A DNA stretch of 64,000 nt from Rhynchosporium graminicola (Eukaryota > Ascomycota > Leotiomycetes > Helotiales > Ploettnerulaceae). A program made the position numbers and the translations under genes. The stretch spans positions 744,001-808,000 of the forward strand of contig FJUW01000001.1 of NCBI GenBank assembly GCA_900074885.1, given 5' to 3'. Shown here one piece after another: positions 57,728 to 64,000 of the stretch (the first letter of the stretch is position 1; each line of letters opens with the position of its first letter). The notes beneath the pieces were generated by a model, which saw only the letters and a list, made by a program, of their open reading frames with translations, ran no database searches and was not told where the DNA came from.

Positions 57728-59674
57728 CTTCTTACTTGAAACTTGCAACTTCATACTTTTTGAAAATGGTGATTCTTACAAATAAATGGTGCTTCTTGCA
57801 AATAAATCATGCCCGGGCAGATTCCTGGACAGAAAGAAGGAGGAATATACGTGCCGTCAGCAATGAAATTTTGTGCCCGTATCGCTTGCTACTTATACCT
57901 CTCGGGTCTCGCTCGGGGACTTGGCAGACAGACACATCTCATGCATTGCAGGTCTCCAGCGTAGAGTCCAGCGTCAGATCAAAACCAGCTGCGATCGATG
58001 CCACTTACAAGGCCAGTGAGTTGTGGTTGCAGGCTTATTGATGTCATTCATGTCTTCGACGACCTGTGTCAATTGTACAGTCGTTACTCCCCTGCCCTTC
58101 CTCTCCCCTCAACTCTCGTCGGCTGCGGCGCTGTGCCGGTGCTGCAACGGTCAATGATGATGGTTCATGGTTGGTGCTTCTCGGTGCTGCATGCTGGTGG
58201 AGATGTGATACATATACATACTTAGGCCCTCGGCTGCATACTGTACTTACACACCGAAGCGAGCACGATTTGGCTGCAAGCCCGAAGTCCCAGAGATGCG
58301 AGGCTATCGCGAAGGAGAACTGCGGATGAGGATGGGGGATGAGGAAGTCCAAATTCCGGTCGCAGATAAACACCGTAGGTAATGTAATTTCCCCCGACAG
58401 AGCGGCAGATCATCATCTACTGCACTGTAGCAGATACGGGACTTGATGTACCGAGTTTAATATAAATATAGATATCAATTATAAGTAACATCGAGTTATC
58501 TCAGCTACGCCCGGTTGCCCTCATTCGACGGTGAATCTTCCACACCGTGCGTCTGGACCTTTGAGTTCGTCCAGGAGCCGACACAAAGACTATTAATGAT
58601 TGCCCCCCCCGTATTGATCCGCATCGTTGCCGAGCTGATGATGGTAGGACAAGAAAAGTGTGGGCGCTCGTAGCGAAGGCCAATCGATATCTTGATGCTT
58701 GAAAGAACGTTTGATCTGGTGAGCGAATATTGACATTCGTTTGGGTACCGAGACATGTTGGGTAGGTGGCGTTCTCATGTTGTGGCACATCTAAAGAAGC
58801 TTTGCTTGCGAAGGCAAGTGCATGAAGTTGTGGTCTCAAATACGTGACTCAAACCCCAGTCTATATTTTGAGTCTTCTGCAAATGAACTCGCGAGTTTTT
58901 GGTGCTTTCATGGTAGGGATTTGAGGCCAGGTGATTGTGGTTCTACTGCTCTGGTAAAGTGAAATTTTGCCTCGTGGTTCTAGTAAATATCAATCTCGGG
59001 CCACGAAACTTGTTACACGAAGTCGTAGTCAGCAATAGCTTTATGACTTGTCCCATTCTAGCATTATGCCTCTTCTGTAACATATCTCGCGAGCTTTTAG
59101 ACTCCAATGTTGGCGTATGATCATATAAAATCAGATCTTACTTCGCGGTTCAGCCAAGTTTAGGTATCTTTCAGGTTATAATATTTAATTAACCTTACTG
59201 GAGAACCCAAGGTGCCTCGTACTGGATACGATTATTTCGTCATAAGGCCACAAGGCACACACACATACCGCCCCAAAAGAGCCATGGATGCCGCTTTTGC
59301 TCGCTTAACAATTGACTTCGTGAAATCGTGCCAAACTAAAAGTAAGGATAATTATAGTACTTTTACAATAACGAAACCACGTCTTAAAGATAATTTGAAA
59401 CACGCCCAGCTCTCAAGTACAAACTCACCGAGTGTGCAAGATTCGATCCCCCAATGGGTCAAATGTACGTACTTTTTGGGATGGTCTCAATGGCTCCTCA
59501 CCCTGTTTTCACTCAAAGGCATGTCTCCTCCACTGTATCGTATCCACTTGAGAGATAATATCTATCTTCTTATGTGGAGCTTAAGGCGTAACATGTTAAC
59601 GGCTTAAATGTACGAGCGATGCCACCTAGGTAGGGATATCCAAAATGTTCTGCATGTGAAAGGGATACTGGTGG

Positions 59675-60143
59675 ATGGTATGCTATAGTAGGAGATCTTC
59701 ATTCGCCCTCGAAGACCACTACGTCTTAGCTAGAACCTTGAATGGCTTCACTACTCGTCACTTTGCAATTGTAAGATACACAGTCCAGCAGTGTTTTGAG
59801 GTTATACTCCTTCCATCTCATGATATCGACCTCAACGATTTTACGAACAACGGCTACACACTCCTCTACCTCGTAATCACTATTTACACAGTTGCCAATG
59901 GATACTTCCTTCAAATCTTGCTAGAGAACGGTGGCGGTATCAACGGTGGCGGTACCAACGGCTACACAAGACAGGAACTTTCCAGCCGTCAAGAGGGGGT
60001 TTCAATTCCTGTAAGTCCGAAGGATCCGAAGATGGAAGTGGGAAATAAAACGTTACATCCTTTTGATGCATGTTGCAAGAGCAGAGTTCAATATCGTGTA
60101 TCTTCACTTCATAATCGCATCAATTATCAATTATCAAGTCTCC
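59675..60143 (+). pseudogene. possible decayed ankyrin-repeat fragment
   Basis: An open frame here contains IDLNDFTNNGYTLLYLVIT followed by GYFLQILLENGGGINGGG and TNGYT, which resembles the NGYTLLH..LLLENGADIN pattern of ankyrin repeats with substitutions at structural positions. The flanks do not look like ankyrin repeats, and no start or splice site is convincing. It is either a relic or a chance match. Confidence 0.25.
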
Positions 60144-61299
60144 TTACTGGCATTTACTGTCAATATAGATAATAAGGTCTAAAACTTGCCGACTGTAGGC
60201 TCACTGATGGAAATACCAGCCGACAAGCTTAAAGCAGTTCTTGTTCCAGGCAATACTGGCTTTGATATCAAAGACACACGAGTTAGGGTTGCCCTTCATA
60301 TCGCTCGAAGCAAATTCATCCTCTGTATACGAGAGTATGCCTGTTTATGAGACCATTAGCATCATCCAGAGCTGGGCAGAATGCTTGAGAGCCTGTTTTG
60401 ATGACATAAATTTCAGGTTACCGTTGGCAGCCTCCTTGACGGCATCCTTCATTTCATCCAAAGAAGCTTCTTTCTTGACGCGACATGTCAGATCGACAAC
60501 AGAGATAGAGGAGATGGGAACCATCATGGCTATGCCGGAAAGCTTACCCTCAAGCTCGAGGAGTACTTCCCCAACCGCTGTAGCGGCGCTGGTGTTGCTA
60601 GGAATGATGTTCTGCGGAGCGCTACGACCATCACGCAAGTACTTGTGTGAAGGCCCATCGACAAGCTTCTGATTGACCGTATAGGCGTGGATTGTTGTTG
60701 TAAGACCTTCAACGATTGTAAACCTGTCATTGATAACCTTGGCTAGGGGTGATATTGCGTTGGTTTTGCAAGACGCGCCGGAGATGACATCGGTGCTGCT
60801 ATCATAGGACCTCAAGTTGACGCCCATGATAAACATAGGGGCATCGACAGATAGGCTACAGCTAATGACCTTCTTGAAATCAACGGACAAGTGGGCTTTA
60901 GCCTGTGCCTCCTTGATGAAGATACCCTTCGTATCAACTATGTACTCAGCACCAGCATCTTTCCATGGAATAGCAGCAGCATGTTTTTCCCTACAGAAAT
61001 TGATCTCATAGCCTTTGACGATGAGGTGAGAATCTTGAACTGAGATCTCGCCATCAAAGATGCCACGAGTAGAATCTTACTTCATCAAGTATTCCTTTTG
61101 GTTTGGGGAACACATCAGTCTGGTATTATGCTCACTGCGTCTAATGTATGGTCAGTTTGACTGTTTGACTCACAACGTGCTTGAGGTCAAGTAAAGGATC
61201 ATGTATGGCAACGATCTGAATTTTCGAGCGCTCAATGGCGCTGCGAAGGACGGTGGTACCAGCGCGACCAAACCCGTTGATTCGTATATAGATGACCAT
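60144..61299 (-). pseudogene. glyceraldehyde-3-phosphate dehydrogenase pseudogene
   Basis: GAPDH would be a glycolytic enzyme. The ATG at 61299 starts MVIYIRINGFGRAGTTVLRS, a GAPDH N terminus. An intron GTGAGT..CAAAAG then leads to EYLMK, but the next codon is TAA at 61078-61076 where the family has Tyr before DST-GIF. The frame continues through IFDGEISV, IPWKDAGAEYIVDTKG, APMFIMGVN, SGASCKTNAISPLAKVIND (the active-site Cys is retained), IHAYTVNQKLVDGPS and NIIPSNTSAATAVG to 60345. The terminal part reads [25 protein letters not shown] and [12 protein letters not shown], then TGA at the conserved Trp of the DNEWGYS block, then AYSRQVLDLIIYIDS. No clean intron joins the last two parts. Two in-frame stops and a lost junction indicate a pseudogene. 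Confidence 0.85.
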
Positions 61300-62603
61300 T
61301 ATGGCAAGATTAGACACCAGCTTTCCTAGCAATGATAGTGAGAGTTATGGAACAGTCTTCGGAAGAAGAAGCGGAGAGATGAAGGGGGAAAAGTTGCAAC
61401 TGGTAGAAGGCTAGATATTTGTTGAGAATCCCACGCCACCCGAGAGTTTGTCACACGGTCTTTGCCTCCAAGTTACGTATTGATTGTTTCCAGCATGGTA
61501 AGGCTCTCGAAACAGGGTATTGATAGGATGGCTCTTGAAGCACCATTGACCCAGCTCTTAGACGTAGGCTGCAGCAAATGTTGCCTGACACCTGGCCAAT
61601 GTTACATGGGGAGCACCCTATAGCTGATGGCTCTTATTTTTCATTTCCGGAGATGCATCAATGTGCATTTTGGGCGCGGTGGCGTCTGCATCTGCGTCTA
61701 CAACCACATATCAGAACCAGTTACGAGTGTTTCCGGTGGAAGAAAACAGAGCGGGGAAGTACCTAATAATAATGCGCAACAACGCCTGAATGCCATTTTA
61801 ATCGGCCTGAGAACCTGTAGAGGCAGCACTATACTTTACTGGGGAGGAAGGGGGTATGGATCTAACAGATCGGGTGTGTAAAATTATTCGACGGCTAGTA
61901 GACACTCTTGGTGCGCCAAAATGAGCGTAGCCGTCTATCAAACAGTTCTAATATAGCGGCGAAAACGTAGAAGACTATTCTAGGTGCTATAACATGATTA
62001 TAATCCCTCGCGAATATCTAGCTATAGTTACAGTTATGTTAAGTAGAATTAACGTCAAGTTAAAGAAAGCTATTTTACCTCGCTTAGTACTGACTAGAGC
62101 CGTGTATCCTTAATTTTGAAATCTCTATATTTTCAAAAACTTTTAATCAAAAATACGTGCACGTCTAAGAGCCTTGCACTTATTAGTTTGTTTTGTAGGT
62201 TCTAATAGTAATGTTATCCTTATAGTAAGAAAAAGTGATCTCCTTTTTTTTAAGTAGTTTTTTTTATTATATATATTCCCAAATGACTTTGCTATTTCTT
62301 AGTAAAATGAGGAAAAGTAAACAGACTAAACTACACTAGATCAAGGCGCAACTTTTGATGAAGAATTATTCCCACTTTTCTAACATCTCAGAATTTACCG
62401 TGTTTACAACTGTAGGTACCTACTTCCTTGATAAGCACGTGCCAAGACATCTTGGGGTCACGTTTTGGCGAGTTTCGATCTGAGGGCCCCGTCACTTACT
62501 TTTTTTTGGTCCCATCGTCCCGGTAGTGGAACATCACATCATCTGCCAAACTTCAACTTCCGCCTTGCATCATCAACATGTCAAATGCTGCGTGATCAAC
62601 AGC
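61300..62603. other. AT-rich gene-free stretch
   Basis: About 1.3 kb. The part from 61880 to 62340 is very AT-rich with stops in every frame and T-runs, typical of decayed repeat DNA or of an AT-rich spacer. GGTACCTA-type words recur at 62413. The last 150 bases form the upstream region of the zinc-cluster gene. Confidence 0.45.
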
Positions 62604-63942
62604 ATGGGTCTCGGTCCTCAGTGTTGGACATGTCGTTCTCGACGGGTCCGCTGCACGTCTGAAGAACCTTCGTGTCAAAAGTGCAGCGATAAAGGAATAG
62701 TATGCTCTGGTTATGGACCTACAAAACCTGTCAGATGGAAGCAGCCAACAGTCAACTATACTTCATCTAGTAGCGTCGCCTCACAGACAACAGCGCAAAG
62801 TTCGTCTTCTACCTCAAATGATCTTGTGAGGCGGGAAATGCCGGAGCTGGGGAACATGCCTCTTCCTCGAAGTATTGAATTGTCTCCCGAGAAGAGGGTC
62901 ATCGTCCGTTCAATAGAGTATTGTAGGCTTGGCTCAGTCCTTTGGAGGATGTCCAGCTGATATATGAAACAGACAACCACTACATCGCTCCAGATCTTGT
63001 ACCTGTGGACTCACCCTTTAACCCTAATCGTTTTACTAACGATTTAAGCTGGATGGGCGAAGCAAGATGCATGATTTTTCTCCAGGTCTGCATGACAAAC
63101 TACCATCAAAGCTGGAAACGTGTGCAATGGTCCCCGCAGCACCGCCCTACAAACGTTCCCGATGAGCTCCTGCAACCAGCTTCAGCACTAGTGCGTATTC
63201 CTGGTTGCCAAGATATCACTCTCCAGCAACAAGCTCTCAAGATCGTGCACAAGGATCTCGCAGGCCTGAATGCCAGACAATGTGTGGGATTGTTGTCCAA
63301 TATACTATCTTTGATTGCTTTTCAGGTTGGTTTGTGCAAGATGTTTGGTTAGCCGTTACTGAGTGCTGTGTTTTCAGTTGCAGCGGTCAGCGTTTTCCAG
63401 CTGGAGAGTGCATTTATCGGGAGCTCGGTCTTTGGTGACTGAACTGGGTGGGCTGCATAATATGGAAAAGACGGCTGGAGTGACAGAGTGGGATAAGTAC
63501 CATCTTACCTCGTGGGTACGTCAAGATTGGTTACAGTCCATAGCTTATTGTATGTTACAGATTGTTGATCTTTGCTGCGACAACGACACCTGCACATCAC
63601 ATTTTCGGCGATGAAAAATATCACCAGCAAGTTTCGGCAATGTTCCAAAATCTCGATGTTGACACATCGCAGACCGCAACACCATTTCCTACAATACTGT
63701 TTGCATACATCTCTTCTGTGACGCAATTAAGAGTTCGCTTCGAGGGGAATAGTGACAATTATCTCTCAAAACAAGCTGTTAAACTAATCGAACAGATTCG
63801 TCGATTCAATTCTCGCGTCTGGGCTGAGGCAGTCGCACGACGCAACCCGGGAGTTCTTCCAGCCTCAAAATCGAACACCGAACATATCATCCAAGGTTAC
63901 GCCCTGCTGGTTGAAACTATAAAGGCTGCCACGGCACTCTAG
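62604..63942 (+). CDS. Zn2Cys6 transcription regulator with fungal-specific regulatory domain, probably continuing past the window
   Basis: Exons 62604-62922, 62973-63325, 63378-63511 and 63561-63942 encode 395 residues if the TAG at 63940 is the end. The zinc cluster is near the start: CWTCRSRRVRCTSEEPSC, then KC and GIVC. A Ser-rich linker follows. The regulatory domain begins RSIEYYNHYIAPDLVPVDSPFNP, and includes LQRSAFSSWRVHLSGARSL, AATTTPAHHIF and LRVRFEGNS, similar to the fungal-specific domain type 2. The last codons are AATAL and then TAGTATGTG; the GTATGT at 63942 can instead be a donor after ...CTCTA, giving ATALY, as relatives continue with a Tyr-Cys helix. I therefore think the gene runs off the right edge. 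Its targets are unknown. The GAPDH pseudogene lies about 1.3 kb upstream. Confidence 0.8.
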
Positions 63943-64000
63943 TATGTGCTATGCTTTTCACACGGTTTCTATGTCTCTCATGCGCGATGCACACGCTTGA

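Larger units (their letters stand above)
56934..59674. other. 2.7-kb gene-poor region with simple repeats
   Basis: No supported gene. The first part is the upstream region of the three-domain protein. Overlapping short open frames at 58044-58839 are shadow-like on both strands. An open frame at 59212-59607 (131 codons) is intron-free but unrecognised. Simple repeats at 57621-57657 and 57693-57727 are listed separately. Confidence 0.45.

Overview
The window is nuclear DNA of a filamentous ascomycete (Pezizomycotina; Leotiomycetes is my guess from protein flavour, not proven). Evidence: short spliceosomal introns of about 45-210 bases with GT..AG ends and CTAAC/CTGAC-like branch points, single-gene transcription units on both strands, Zn2Cys6 regulators, a Ca-binding NADPH oxidase of the NoxC type, a secreted pepsin, a GH115 glucuronidase, and several decayed genes in AT-rich stretches. 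I saw no rRNA, tRNA or CRISPR. Both window edges cut genes.

Layout. 1-2526: 3' truncated GH115 hydrolase. 2527-8041: gene-poor, AT-rich, with a small secreted Cys-rich protein, a 41-bp tandem duplication and an inverted-repeat element. 8042-9442: secreted aspartic protease. 10719-12632: CTNNBL1-like spliceosome-associated protein. 14377-16755: F-box gene broken by frameshifts. 17855-28779: a dense housekeeping block (Rvs167 BAR-SH3 protein, Nfs1 cysteine desulfurase, Tom6, and two conserved proteins of unknown function). 29421-30881: cyclophilin-RRM protein (PPIL4/Cyp6 type). 30882-35415: long gene-free upstream region of a Zn2Cys6 regulator (35416-36969). 36970-42862: gene-poor, holding a probably broken ZZ/ankyrin gene and a conserved fungal gene disabled by two frameshifts and a stop. 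44480-46763: NoxC. 47491-48724: RACK1, whose second intron carries a U24-type box C/D snoRNA. 50050-50509: a four-exon COX9 (subunit VIIa) gene. 50835-51840: TAF8. 52180-53490: divergent pair Som1 / RecA-fold Rad51-paralogue-like protein. 53982-56933: intronless 983-residue protein joining isochorismatase, AlkB-like and GST-like domains. 56934-62603: gene-poor and AT-rich with a GAPDH pseudogene and ankyrin-like debris. 62604-right edge: second Zn2Cys6 regulator, probably continuing outside.

Functionally the intact genes are mostly housekeeping. Four serve mitochondria (Nfs1 for Fe-S clusters, Tom6 for outer-membrane import, Som1 for the inner-membrane peptidase, Cox9 for complex IV), two are spliceosome-linked (CTNNBL1, PPIL4), one is in TFIID (TAF8). 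The gene-poor AT-rich parts hold secreted proteins and pseudogenes, a two-compartment pattern familiar in fungi. The most unusual intact object is the isochorismatase-AlkB-GST fusion. Several genes (Tom6, Som1, Cox9, the CTNNBL1 C terminus) only become readable after joining exons by hand; all joins given here keep frame and total length divisible by three, but none was tested against transcripts.
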